From Selenomonadaceae bacterium (GTDB lineage Bacteria; Bacillota; Negativicutes; Selenomonadales; Selenomonadaceae): DNA of 12,127 nt. Made by a program: the position numbers and the translations under genes. The DNA lies in the NCBI GenBank assembly GCA_017529085.1, contig JAFXOC010000583.1, positions 1 through 12,127 of the forward strand, given 5' to 3'. Every line of letters starts with the position of its first letter. Position 1 is the stretch's first letter. The notes beneath the pieces are model-generated. The model worked only from the letters and a program-made list of their open reading frames with translations. It was not told the DNA's origin and searched no databases. Shown here one piece after another: positions 1-6,532 of this stretch.

Positions 1-866
1 GCCGCCTCAAGCAAACTCGTCTTACCGACCAAATCCACTATCGGAACCCGTCTGTTTTCCGCGAACTTAAAAATCTCGTCCCGCGTCGCCTCATCCACTT
101 CGCCTGCGCCAAAAATCACCGGCAAAATGCCTTTCTCCCAAAGCGCCCCCGCAACCTTGCCCCATTTTTCGCCGCTCCACCGTTTATTTGGCCAATTCCC
201 GCCTACTATTAGGGCTGCTAATTGTTGGGGCTCCGCCACAAACCCCGCAAGGGGCGCTGCCCCTTGACCCCGCCAAAGGGCATTGCCCTCGCTCCCAGTT
301 GTTGGTGTGGGTGGTTGTTCTTTGTTTGTGGTTTCGACGGTGTTTAGAGCATGATTAAAAATTTGTTTTGCTTTTTCCTGTTCCTCTTTTGTTAGCTTTA
401 GCGTAAAACCTTTAACTTCGCCTTTTGCGCCCATCGCCCTTGCAACGTCCAAATACTGCTCGACTATATGTCCGTCCTTATGTTCGCCCTTTACGCTCTT
501 ACTTATAAGATTGCTAAACTCCCGCATTTTAGCCACGCCAAGTTTTTTCTTTGCGCCGGCTAAATTTGCGATAAGCGCCGACTTCAACAATCCCTGCAAA
601 TCCAATGAATAATCGTATTCATGCTCCCTAAGTTTTCTTCGTAACCCCGGAACATTCTTTATAAATCCCGAAAGGCTGCGTATCTCCTTTTTCGGAACCA
701 CAATCGCTTCATCCACATCGGGACAAGCGCGAACCAAAGGCGCGGCGGCGGCTTCCACCGCCCAATATATCTTCGCATCCGGAAAAGTTTGCTTTATAAA
801 GTTAGGTACGCTAAGCGCGTGAATAACGTCGCCTATTGCGCTAAGCTTGATTATAAGTATGTTCAT
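1..866 (-). CDS. GT9 family glycosyltransferase (LPS heptosyltransferase-like), 3' end outside the window
   Basis: Hand translation from the ATG at 866 gives 288 uninterrupted codons to the window edge, so the C-terminus is missing (the family is usually about 320-350 residues). The N-terminus MNILIIKLSAIGDVIHALS is the classic GT9 start, with a first Rossmann strand and an SAIGDV loop; DLQGLLKSALIA follows near residues 89-100. The C-terminal domain shows WPNKRWSGEKW (about 224-234), a GAGE loop after an IFG strand, and DLVGKTSLLEAA at the edge, as in ADP-heptose:LPS heptosyltransferases. Expected role: transfer of heptose, or a related sugar, to the LPS core on the cytoplasmic face of the inner membrane. 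AAGGAA lies 6 nt upstream of the start. It follows rfaE2 after a 220-bp repeat-filled gap, so it belongs to the LPS block. Oddity: residues about 184-215 are encoded by an interspersed GC-rich repeat (C1). Whether the transferred sugar is heptose is inference. Confidence 0.9.
   Translation of the reverse strand, partial: MNILIIKLSAIGDVIHALSVPNFIKQTFPDAKIYWAVEAAAAPLVRACPDVDEAIVVPKKEIRSLSGFIKNVPGLRRKLREHEYDYSLDLQGLLKSALIANLAGAKKKLGVAKMREFSNLISKSVKGEHKDGHIVEQYLDVARAMGAKGEVKGFTLKLTKEEQEKAKQIFNHALNTVETTNKEQPPTPTTGSEGNALWRGQGAAPLAGFVAEPQQLAALIVGGNWPNKRWSGEKWGKVAGALWEKGILPVIFGAGEVDEATRDEIFKFAENRRVPIVDLVGKTSLLEA
225..289 (-). repeat. GC-rich palindromic element C1, inside the GT9 coding region
   Basis: The 65-nt core holds three small hairpins: TTGGGGC/GCCACAA (225-241, one mismatch), CAAGGGGC/GCCCCTTG (248-266, perfect) and AGGGCA/TGCCCT (277-289). 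Read on the minus strand it matches the non-coding copy C3 (7809-7873) at 62 of 65 positions. Similarity may continue to about 320, where both copies show a CTCCC then GGGTGG stretch. The element is translated as part of GT9. Five of its six reading frames are free of stops; only one plus-strand frame meets a TGA. Confidence 0.9.
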
Positions 867-887
867 GGTGGTTCCTTCTAATTCTTA

Positions 888-929
888 CTTTTCTTTTTCT
901 CTTTTTTGTAAAAAAGAGAAAAAGAAAAG
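888..929. repeat. Pyrimidine/purine hairpin element A1
   Basis: This is a perfect 20-bp inverted repeat. The arm at 888-907 is all pyrimidine, the loop is GT, and the arm at 910-929 is all purine. It is followed by a purine-rich tail with AACTTTAATAA and then GGTTTGATATAAAGT (to about 991), a tail shared with copy A3. It sits 21 nt upstream of the GT9 start codon, with its pyrimidine arm end facing that gene. In the GT9 transcript the purine-rich arm comes first (929 to 910) and the pyrimidine side ends near the Shine-Dalgarno in plus-strand terms. Confidence 0.9.
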
Positions 930-981
930 CAACAAAAGAAAAAGAGAAAAAACTTTAATAAAAATTACTTTTGAAAGGTTT

Positions 982-1010
982 GATATAAAGTGGCAATTTA
1001 CGTTTGTTAA
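982..1010 (-). promoter_or_regulatory. Possible weak promoter for the GT9 gene, within repeat tails
   Basis: On the minus strand TTAACA (1010-1005, 5/6 to the -35 consensus) is followed after 17 nt by TATATC (987-982, 4/6 to the -10 consensus). It lies between the two inverted A elements, about 115 nt upstream of the GT9 start. AT-rich repeats produce such matches by chance, so this is only a candidate. Confidence 0.25.
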
Positions 1011-1033
1011 AGTTTTTTCTCTCTCTTTCTTTG

Positions 1034-1083
1034 CTTCTTTCTTTCTCTCTCTTTTTTTCAAAAAAGAGAGAGAAAGAAAGAAG
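1034..1083. repeat. Pyrimidine/purine hairpin element A2
   Basis: This is a perfect 24-bp inverted repeat (1034-1057 and 1060-1083) with a 2-nt TC loop. It is inverted relative to A1. Its outer end lies three bases past the rfaE2 stop codon (minus strand TAA GTT CTTCTTTC). Its inner tail, read on the minus strand, carries GCAAAG and GAAAAAACTTTAA, as A1 and A3 do. A1 and A2 therefore form a tail-to-tail pair filling the 220-bp rfaE2-GT9 gap. Confidence 0.9.
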
Positions 1084-1086
1084 AAC

Positions 1087-1548
1087 TTACAATTTAATCT
1101 TTTTCAACGTTTTAGTCGTCGAATACCCTTCTACAAAGGGAATAATCTCAACCTTTCCGCCGTTTTTCAACACTATTTGACCCTCGGGCAACGTATCTAC
1201 GGTGTAGTCGCCGCCTTTGGCGTATATATCGGGTTTAAGCGTTTCAACTAAGCGTTCCGCCGTGTCATCGGAGAATATGACGGCTGCGTCCACGCATTTC
1301 AAAGCGTCCAGAAGGAATGCGCGGTCGTTCTCATTGTTTATGGGGCGACTTTCGCCTTTTAGCTTTTTTACCGACGAATCGGAATTGACTCCGATTATTA
1401 GGAAATCGCCCAAATTGCGGGCTTTGCTTAAATAGTCAACGTGTCCTCTGTGCAGTATGTCAAAACAGCCGTTGGTGAAAACTACTTTCTTACCCGACTT
1501 TTGCAGAATACTTACTAAAGCTTTCGCATCGTTTAAATCTAAAATCAT
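1087..1548 (-). CDS. rfaE2: D-glycero-beta-D-manno-heptose 1-phosphate adenylyltransferase (RfaE domain II / HldE C-terminal type)
   Basis: The 153-residue stand-alone nucleotidyltransferase has the cytidylyltransferase-like fold signature GCFDILHRGH (27-36), containing the HxGH nucleotide-binding motif at 33-36. Further family motifs are GVNSDSSVKKLKG (53-65), the NDRAFLLDAL helix (74-83), KGGDY (111-115) and the terminal EGYSTTKTLKKI (140-151). It uses ATP to convert heptose-1-phosphate to ADP-heptose in the cytoplasm, supplying the LPS core pathway. In enterobacteria this activity is fused to the kinase as HldE; here the two are separate genes. Its ATG overlaps the rfaE1 TGA by 4 bp (ATGA), and an AGGTGA Shine-Dalgarno lies inside the end of rfaE1, so translation is probably coupled. 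Length and motifs are complete. Confidence 0.96.
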   Translation of the reverse strand: MILDLNDAKALVSILQKSGKKVVFTNGCFDILHRGHVDYLSKARNLGDFLIIGVNSDSSVKKLKGESRPINNENDRAFLLDALKCVDAAVIFSDDTAERLVETLKPDIYAKGGDYTVDTLPEGQIVLKNGGKVEIIPFVEGYSTTKTLKKIKL

Positions 1549-2540
1549 ACCGTCACCTGTTCGGGGCCTATGGCTTTCAAAAGTTCCGCTGCGCTCACTG
1601 TCGCCGTGCCGTACTTTCTCACCGCTACTCCCGCGGCGTAGTTGGCTATTTTTACCGCATCTTCGGGGTATGCGCCCGCAGAGAGAGAGAGCATAAACGC
1701 CGCAACCGATGTGTCGCCCGCGCCCGATACGTCGAAGACTTCGCTCTTGTCCGTCACCGGTATATCTACCACTCTTCCCGTACTTTCCGCCAATGTCATG
1801 CCGTCTTCGCCGCGCGTCACGAGAACCCCTTTTGCGTCAAGCTCCACCAAAAGCTCAACGGCGGCGTTTTTCAGCGTATCGACGTTTGTGAACGTCCGCT
1901 CCATGGCGGCGGCAAGCTCGCTGTCGTTCTGCTTTACGTAGCCGATGTTCTTAAACGCCCGCACGTTGTATCTTGAGTCAACGATGCTGAAAAGATTGTG
2001 CTCGTTCGCGTACTTTATGGCGAGGTTTCTAACCTTTTCGGACACGGTTTTGGAGCCGTAATCGCTTAGTATCACGCCGTCAACCTTCGGCAAAATTTCC
2101 TTTATATATAATATGAGCTTATCTTCCGTTTCCTTTGAGAGTTCTTCCTTGCTCTCGTTATCCACGCGAACTATCTGCTGGCTGACCGTCGCTCTGCCGC
2201 CCGCGATAATCCTTGTCTTGGTGATGGTGGGGCGTTCCGTATCCACAATCAAGCCCGAAGCGTGAGCGCCGTTCTTCTTTAATATACGCCTCACGCCTTC
2301 GCCGCCGTGATCGTTGCCGATTATTCCCGCGGCGTATACCGCGCCGCCCAAGCTTGCGATGTTGTTCACCACGTTCGCCGCGCCGCCGGGGACTATCTTT
2401 TCCCCGGCTTGCTCCAGCACCAGCACCGGCGCTTCTCTTGAAATACGGCCTATTCTGCCGTCAAGGTATATATCGGCAACCATATCCCCTATAACCAATA
2501 GTTTCTTTCCCAAAAAATTTTCAACGATTTTTTTCAACAT
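1545..2540 (-). CDS. rfaE1: D-glycero-beta-D-manno-heptose-7-phosphate kinase (RfaE domain I, PfkB family)
   Basis: This 331-residue PfkB-type sugar kinase starts with VIGDMVADIYLDGRIGRISREAPVLV (16-41), typical of RfaE1/HldE kinases. PGGAANV (51-57) is the PfkB substrate-binding signature. DVSGAGDT (270-277) supplies the anion hole and the presumed catalytic Asp276. It phosphorylates D-glycero-D-manno-heptose 7-phosphate at C1 to give the bisphosphate, upstream of the adenylyltransferase step. The bisphosphate phosphatase (GmhB) and isomerase (GmhA) are not in this window. The gene begins 4 nt after the lptD-like stop, with a weak GGTGAT Shine-Dalgarno inside the end of lptD, and overlaps rfaE2 by 4 bp. 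This is the compact core of an LPS operon. Confidence 0.96.
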   Translation of the reverse strand: MLKKIVENFLGKKLLVIGDMVADIYLDGRIGRISREAPVLVLEQAGEKIVPGGAANVVNNIASLGGAVYAAGIIGNDHGGEGVRRILKKNGAHASGLIVDTERPTITKTRIIAGGRATVSQQIVRVDNESKEELSKETEDKLILYIKEILPKVDGVILSDYGSKTVSEKVRNLAIKYANEHNLFSIVDSRYNVRAFKNIGYVKQNDSELAAAMERTFTNVDTLKNAAVELLVELDAKGVLVTRGEDGMTLAESTGRVVDIPVTDKSEVFDVSGAGDTSVAAFMLSLSAGAYPEDAVKIANYAAGVAVRKYGTATVSAAELLKAIGPEQVTV

Positions 2541-2544
2541 ATAA

Positions 2545-4101
2545 TCACCACGGCGTAAAATCTAATCTAAACTGCCACGAAGAGCGTTTCGCCCTGTATC
2601 TTACTATAAACTGCGAACAGTGCATATCGTGGAACCAATAGTAATCCACGTCCCTAACGGTACGCCTTCCCTCGTCGTACTGGATTCCAAGGATAAATCT
2701 ATCCCTTTTTGTCATTCTATAGCTAAGCCCCGTCTTTATGGCGCGCCCAACATCGTTTACGTTATAACGGAACAGCGCGTTGTCGGTATTTACAACGGAG
2801 TATTTATACGTGAAATACGCCGCGTATTTCGGGTCAAATTCCTTTAACAGCCCCATTTCCCAGTCGTAACCCTTGCGGGTGGAGTCGTCGTAAGTTTCCT
2901 TCGTCACCTGATAGCCCGCGCCCACTCTGTAATACCAACGGGAACCCAAATGCAAAGGCTCCCTGTATAAACCAAAGCGAAAATATTTATGCGTACTGTC
3001 GATATCGGGCGTATTCTTCTGACGACGTTTCCATTTACCTACTTCAAAGTCAACAGTGTAATGAAATTTCGAATCCTTTATTATCTTCCTGTCATGATTA
3101 AAAATAAATGATGGCGAGCGCAAAATCCAGTTGTCGTCTATATCCGAATAATAACCGTACGCTATCTTAAACGAGCTGCCCGCGTTGTGGTGGCGAAGTT
3201 CCGTGCGGTTTCTGAAATTATGCTTCGTGCTCCAATAAAGCCTGCCCGCAAGCTCAACTTTAGGATAAAGTTCTCTGTTTCTGTTATACGCTATCCAGAA
3301 ACCGTCGCCGTTTGAGTATCCCGCGCGGGGCCAAGTCTCCGGCTCCCGATTGGGGTCAAGGCTCTGAACCTGCCTATCCCGCGTAAAAATCAGCTTATTC
3401 TTGGCGTATACCTTAACTTTTTCCAAAATCATCCTGTCGTTGGGGAATATTGTAATCTTTTCCGCTTCCAAGTGATAATCGGGGGTATGCGCGTTACATT
3501 TAGTGGTTGTGCCGTTGTATATCACGACCATATCGGGGTAAAACTCGAAATGCTTGCCGCTGACGTACTGATGCCCGACCTTGCCCTTTGCCTCTTCCAT
3601 GGTGCCTGTTTTTGCGCCGTAGCGGTAAAAAGTGTTGTAACCGTCTAAAATAATGTGTTTACCGTTGGCGTTCATCTTTAAAAGATGAGCTTTACCCGGA
3701 ATCTCAACCTCTTCCTCAACAGTGTTCCCTCTAATAGTAGCCTCGGTATCGCTGTCGCCCGTCATTTTCTGATAATCCATGGTGACAATCTTAACGGCGC
3801 CTTTTGCGGAAAATTCCCCCGTCACTTGATTATATGTAAGGTCGTCCCCCAAAAACACGGCGGGCAACGCGCTGTCCTCAGTCAGAGGTCTTCTTAAATT
3901 ATTCTTTATAAACTGACTCTCCGATATAAGTTCCTTCTGTTCCGGGGTGAGCTGTTTCTCACGTTCGTTTCGCCTTCGGTTCTCGATAAAATCCAAAACC
4001 TCCGCGCCCGTATCGGAATCCCCTTCATACGCCGCGTGAGCCGGCAATGGGAGCGCCAACGCAGCCGCTAACACCGCCAATATCCCTGTTATCTTCTTCA
4101 T
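2545..4101 (-). CDS. lptD: LptD/OstA-like LPS-assembly outer-membrane protein (short form)
   Basis: The 518-residue precursor has a signal peptide (KK, a hydrophobic run, cleavage predicted after AHA at residue 23). A charged, probably helical stretch (about 30-75) is followed by an LptA/OstA-type jelly-roll region from about 80 to 240 (LTYNQVTGEFSAKGAVKIVTMD; KAHLLKMNANGKHI). A TTTKCNAHTPDYHLEAEKI segment resembles the LptD junction before the barrel. The rest is rich in alternating Tyr/Trp/Arg strands, as in a beta-barrel, and the chain ends in FTPW, an aromatic C-terminus typical of outer-membrane proteins. Expected role: inserting LPS into the outer leaflet. It is much shorter than the E. 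coli protein (784 residues). The start has a GGGAG Shine-Dalgarno 6-7 nt upstream. Placement next to rfaE1/rfaE2 supports the LPS role; LptD orthology is from motif reading. Confidence 0.82.
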   Translation of the reverse strand: MKKITGILAVLAAALALPLPAHAAYEGDSDTGAEVLDFIENRRRNEREKQLTPEQKELISESQFIKNNLRRPLTEDSALPAVFLGDDLTYNQVTGEFSAKGAVKIVTMDYQKMTGDSDTEATIRGNTVEEEVEIPGKAHLLKMNANGKHIILDGYNTFYRYGAKTGTMEEAKGKVGHQYVSGKHFEFYPDMVVIYNGTTTKCNAHTPDYHLEAEKITIFPNDRMILEKVKVYAKNKLIFTRDRQVQSLDPNREPETWPRAGYSNGDGFWIAYNRNRELYPKVELAGRLYWSTKHNFRNRTELRHHNAGSSFKIAYGYYSDIDDNWILRSPSFIFNHDRKIIKDSKFHYTVDFEVGKWKRRQKNTPDIDSTHKYFRFGLYREPLHLGSRWYYRVGAGYQVTKETYDDSTRKGYDWEMGLLKEFDPKYAAYFTYKYSVVNTDNALFRYNVNDVGRAIKTGLSYRMTKRDRFILGIQYDEGRRTVRDVDYYWFHDMHCSQFIVRYRAKRSSWQFRLDFTPW

Positions 4102-4123
4102 TTATTACTCCCATCCTCCATTG

Positions 4124-4216
4124 TTGGGGCTTCGCCCCAAACCCCACGAGGGCGCTGCCCTCGACCCGCCTAAGGGCGCAGGGGCGGCGCCCCTGCCGGG
4201 TTTGGGCAGAGCCCAA
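4124..4216. repeat. GC-rich quadruple-hairpin element C2
   Basis: Four successive hairpins are visible: TTGGGGC/GCCCCAA (4124-4140), CGAGGGC/GCCCTCG (4147-4163), CAGGGGC/GCCCCTG (4179-4195) and TTGGGC/GCCCAA (4202-4216). The outer TTGGG hairpins with adjacent AAACCC are inverted copies of each other, so the whole element is also roughly symmetrical. The 4124-4163 half matches C1 and C3; the other half appears to be a different, inverted module. It begins 1 nt after the stop codon of the upstream minus-strand gene and ends 22 nt before the lptD-like start codon. Confidence 0.9.
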
Positions 4217-4217
4217 T

Positions 4218-5138
4218 TTACTCGGCGTTGATGGCCATTTGAACGCCGTAAAGGGGCGTGTCGTGTTTGGTTTCGACGTAGAGTTCGGTGCCTTCGGGAA
4301 GCTCTATGTTTTTGCCCTTGACAAACGCCCCGGCTATGATGCCGACGGGACCTAAGAGCGCAATGCCGGCGATACTCGCGCCCGCCGCCATGGCGGCGTT
4401 TTTCATCTCCGTTTTGGAGGCTTCTCCTACGTATGTGTCTACATAAGTGCCTTCCATTGCCTTTGTCTTTTCAAATTCGACAACAAGTTCCGCATTCCTG
4501 CCAAAATTTCTTGCGGGCGTAACTTTTGTTACCTTGCCTTCTCCTTTTGCGCCTTTCGTGAAGATTAGAATTCCGTCCGATATAACGTCCGCCGCAACGT
4601 GATATTTGACTTTGTCGCCAACCTTGATGTTTTTGGTGGTGACGGGCTCGGACAGGGCAATTTTAATAAGCGTGCCGGCGGGGACGTTGGTTTTTACGAC
4701 GGGAAGTTGATTTTCGCCGAAGGACGCGATTGAGAGGTCGTCAAGTCTTTCGGTAAGAGTTCCCGTTCCTGTTTTGCCGACAATTTTCATCTCCATCGCG
4801 GAAAGCCTTGTGATTAAAGGTTCGTCGCTGACTTCCCTGCGGACGTTCCATTCGATGGCGTTCATCAACGCTTCTTTAGACGGCGCGTTTTCGTTGGTGT
4901 ACAGCTCGTCGTAAAGCGCGTCTATGCGACTTGTCATGGAACCTGCGCTAAGCTTGCCGTTGTATTCCCTCTCAAGCCGCTCAATGCGCTCCATGACGGC
5001 GCCCGTCTGCGCCTTGCCGTAAGTTGCGACCTCCATTGACGAAAGGCTGCCTTCGATATCCTCCGGAGCAGCGAATACAAAGGAAGACGACAACATTGAC
5101 GCTACCAATAACATACTGATTTTCTTTTTTAGCTTCAT
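4218..5138 (-). CDS. Secreted periplasmic protein of a Negativicutes-like type, function unknown
   Basis: The start was set at the ATG at 5138, which has AGGAG 8 nt upstream and a clear signal peptide (KLKKK, hydrophobic core, cleavage after VFA at about residue 23); reading further upstream runs into a hairpin. The 306-residue precursor has helical repeats of the form LssmE.atyG...tGavmeRierLE (about 31-60), a degenerate SMTSRIDALYDELY unit (67-80), and LSAMEmkivGktgtGtLteRLddL (112-135). Then comes a small beta domain starting VPAGTLIKIALSEPV (152-166), with VGDKVKYHV and FTKGAKGEGKV, as seen in many periplasmic or export-associated proteins. A glycine-zipper-like stretch (249-271, AMAAGASIAGIALLGPVG) could pack in or on a membrane. 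It sits upstream of the lptD-like gene, which suggests a cell-envelope role, but I do not know its function. Confidence 0.8.
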   Translation of the reverse strand: MKLKKKISMLLVASMLSSSFVFAAPEDIEGSLSSMEVATYGKAQTGAVMERIERLEREYNGKLSAGSMTSRIDALYDELYTNENAPSKEALMNAIEWNVRREVSDEPLITRLSAMEMKIVGKTGTGTLTERLDDLSIASFGENQLPVVKTNVPAGTLIKIALSEPVTTKNIKVGDKVKYHVAADVISDGILIFTKGAKGEGKVTKVTPARNFGRNAELVVEFEKTKAMEGTYVDTYVGEASKTEMKNAAMAAGASIAGIALLGPVGIIAGAFVKGKNIELPEGTELYVETKHDTPLYGVQMAINAE

Positions 5139-5170
5139 TATATATACTCCTAACTTTAGGATTGTTAAGC

Positions 5171-5198
5171 GTGTCACCGCCGCCTTCGGCGGTGACAC
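5171..5198. repeat. Perfect 12-bp GC-rich hairpin between the CDF gene and the periplasmic protein gene
   Basis: GTGTCACCGCCG (5171-5182) pairs exactly with CGGCGGTGACAC (5187-5198) around a 4-nt loop. It begins 6 nt after the cation transporter stop and ends 32 nt before the next start. No T-run follows on either strand, so it is not a standard terminator. It may be an mRNA stability or processing hairpin in a shared transcript. Confidence 0.85.
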
Positions 5199-5204
5199 AT
5201 CTTA

Positions 5205-6086
5205 CTATTCTTTGTTCTCCTCTATGTGCCCGTAAGGTTCGGGATGTATAAGTATATCCATTTTATCGGAACCTATACGGCGAATTTTTTCTTCAAGCTC
5301 GTCGCATATCGCGTGTACCCTAGACAGCGGCAGGGGTCCGTCAAAGAGAACGTGAACGTCCAACATTTTAACATCGCCCGAACGCCTTGTCCTTAAAGCG
5401 TGTAATCCCCTGACCTCCGGGATTGAGCGTATAACGCCGATAATTTTATCCTCTTCTTCGGATGGAAGGCTTGCGTCCGTGAGCTCTAAAAACGCCGATT
5501 TTGCAAGGGACGCGCCCGCGTGGATTATCACGAAAGCGACGCCAAGACTTATTACCGAGTCGAGCCACATCAAGCCGGTGAGTTTTATAAGCCCAAGCCC
5601 CAAAAGCACCCCGACTCCCGTCCAGATGTCCGCTCTAAGGTGAATCGCATCCGCTCTTAACGCTTGCGAAGAAGTTTCTTTGGCAACTTTCATTAAATAG
5701 GACGATACCACAAAATTCAGAATTACAGAAACGCTCATTACAATAACGCCGAGAGTTATTGTTTCGGGTTCTCTGTGGCTTTTTATGGATTCCACCGCAT
5801 GAAGGGCAATCATAATCCCCGCCATCATAATAAGGATGGATTCCGTGCCGGCGGAGACGTTTTCAAATTTGCCGTGACCGTAGTCGTGTTCCTTATCCGG
5901 CGGCGCTTTGGCTTTCTTTATGGCGAAAAACTGCCCCATGGCGGAAAACAGGTCGACGGACGAATGAATACCCTCGGAGACAACGCTCATTGCGCCGGTA
6001 TAAATCCCCGTCGCGATCTTTAAAACAACCATTGACGCGTTAGCGGCGACGGATAAAAGAGCGGCGCGTTCTTTCTTGTCCATCAT
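5205..6086 (-). CDS. Cation diffusion facilitator (CDF) family metal efflux transporter
   Basis: This 293-residue inner-membrane protein has about six hydrophobic helices. The metal-binding motifs are SEGIHSSVD (38-45, H41xxxD45 in TM2), HDYGHGKFE (67-75, after TM2) and DAIHLRAD (146-153, H149xxxD153 in TM5). A cytoplasmic ferredoxin-like domain follows (from about 207, ending DILIHPEP). The CDF family exports divalent cations by proton antiport; an HD/HD transport site is typical of zinc transporters, so Zn2+ is the likeliest substrate, by inference. I chose the ATG at 6086 because it overlaps the TGA of the upstream gene (ATGA) and has GGAG 8 nt upstream. A longer reading to 6113 would add nine residues overlapping that gene, and the ATG at 6083 is an equal alternative. 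Confidence 0.93.
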   Translation of the reverse strand: MMDKKERAALLSVAANASMVVLKIATGIYTGAMSVVSEGIHSSVDLFSAMGQFFAIKKAKAPPDKEHDYGHGKFENVSAGTESILIMMAGIMIALHAVESIKSHREPETITLGVIVMSVSVILNFVVSSYLMKVAKETSSQALRADAIHLRADIWTGVGVLLGLGLIKLTGLMWLDSVISLGVAFVIIHAGASLAKSAFLELTDASLPSEEEDKIIGVIRSIPEVRGLHALRTRRSGDVKMLDVHVLFDGPLPLSRVHAICDELEEKIRRIGSDKMDILIHPEPYGHIEENKE

Positions 6087-6472
6087 ATATCCGGCTCCGT
6101 TCGCTTCTGCCAATCTATCACAAATTGCATTATTACGCCGTACGGAGAGTCAAGCGGAATAGGCATCGCAATTCCCGTGCCCTTTATCTCCTCCAACAAC
6201 TCCCTCGGGCTGTAGTTATATATCTTGCTCTTTATTATTTCGTAAGTGTTGTTTTTTCTGTGAAATCGTATATTTTCTTCTATCAATTTGTTGGTAGCGG
6301 GCTTCTTAACGGAAATTTTCGTTACAAGATATTCTTCCGTCAGTGTAATGTTGTCCACTTCCGCATAATATCCCGCGCCGTAAAACTCGCCCACAAAGCG
6401 TTCTTCGGCATAACACGAAGTATTTAACAGAAATAACAGTAAAATATTAATGAATAAAATGTACCTTTTCAT
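6083..6472 (-). CDS. Small secreted protein of unknown function
   Basis: I do not recognise this 129-residue product. It has a strong N-terminal signal peptide (MKRYILFINILLLFLLNTSCYA), with likely signal peptidase I cleavage after CYA at residue 22. A cysteine at residue 20 does not make a convincing lipobox (NTSC lacks the usual leucine at -3), though a lipoprotein is not excluded. The mature part (about 107 residues) is charged, with predicted beta strands (EFYGAGYYAEVDNITLTEEYLVTKISV) and an NTYEIIKSKIYNYSPRELLEEI segment. A weak AGGT Shine-Dalgarno lies about 9 nt upstream. Its stop overlaps the CDF transporter start, so the two are probably co-translated, which might link it to metal homeostasis (inference). 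Codon use and the signal peptide support a real gene. Confidence 0.75.
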   Translation of the reverse strand: MKRYILFINILLLFLLNTSCYAEERFVGEFYGAGYYAEVDNITLTEEYLVTKISVKKPATNKLIEENIRFHRKNNTYEIIKSKIYNYSPRELLEEIKGTGIAMPIPLDSPYGVIMQFVIDWQKRTEPDI

Positions 6473-6532
6473 GAGTCAGACCTTTGATGAATATTTAATG
6501 TTATTGTTTATGGGAATTTCCAACATTGCCTC

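Noticed and set aside
1..866. GT9 gene as a pseudogene disrupted by the repeat
   Set aside because: The frame is intact on both sides of the insert, and conserved C-terminal domain motifs continue to the window edge, so a working protein with an extended linker is more likely.
847..1251. Plus-strand open frame of 134 codons over A1/A2
   Set aside because: Its product is mostly Lys/Ser/Phe low-complexity translation of the hairpin arms, and it overlaps both GT9 and rfaE2.
4025..4216. Minus-strand frame of 63 codons through C2
   Set aside because: It starts in the repeat and overlaps the lptD-like start in another frame; the intact lptD signal peptide and Shine-Dalgarno show which frame is real.
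5171..5198. Strong hairpin as a terminator for the CDF gene
   Set aside because: No T-run follows the stem on the minus strand (the next bases are GCTTAACAA), so a classical intrinsic terminator is not supported.
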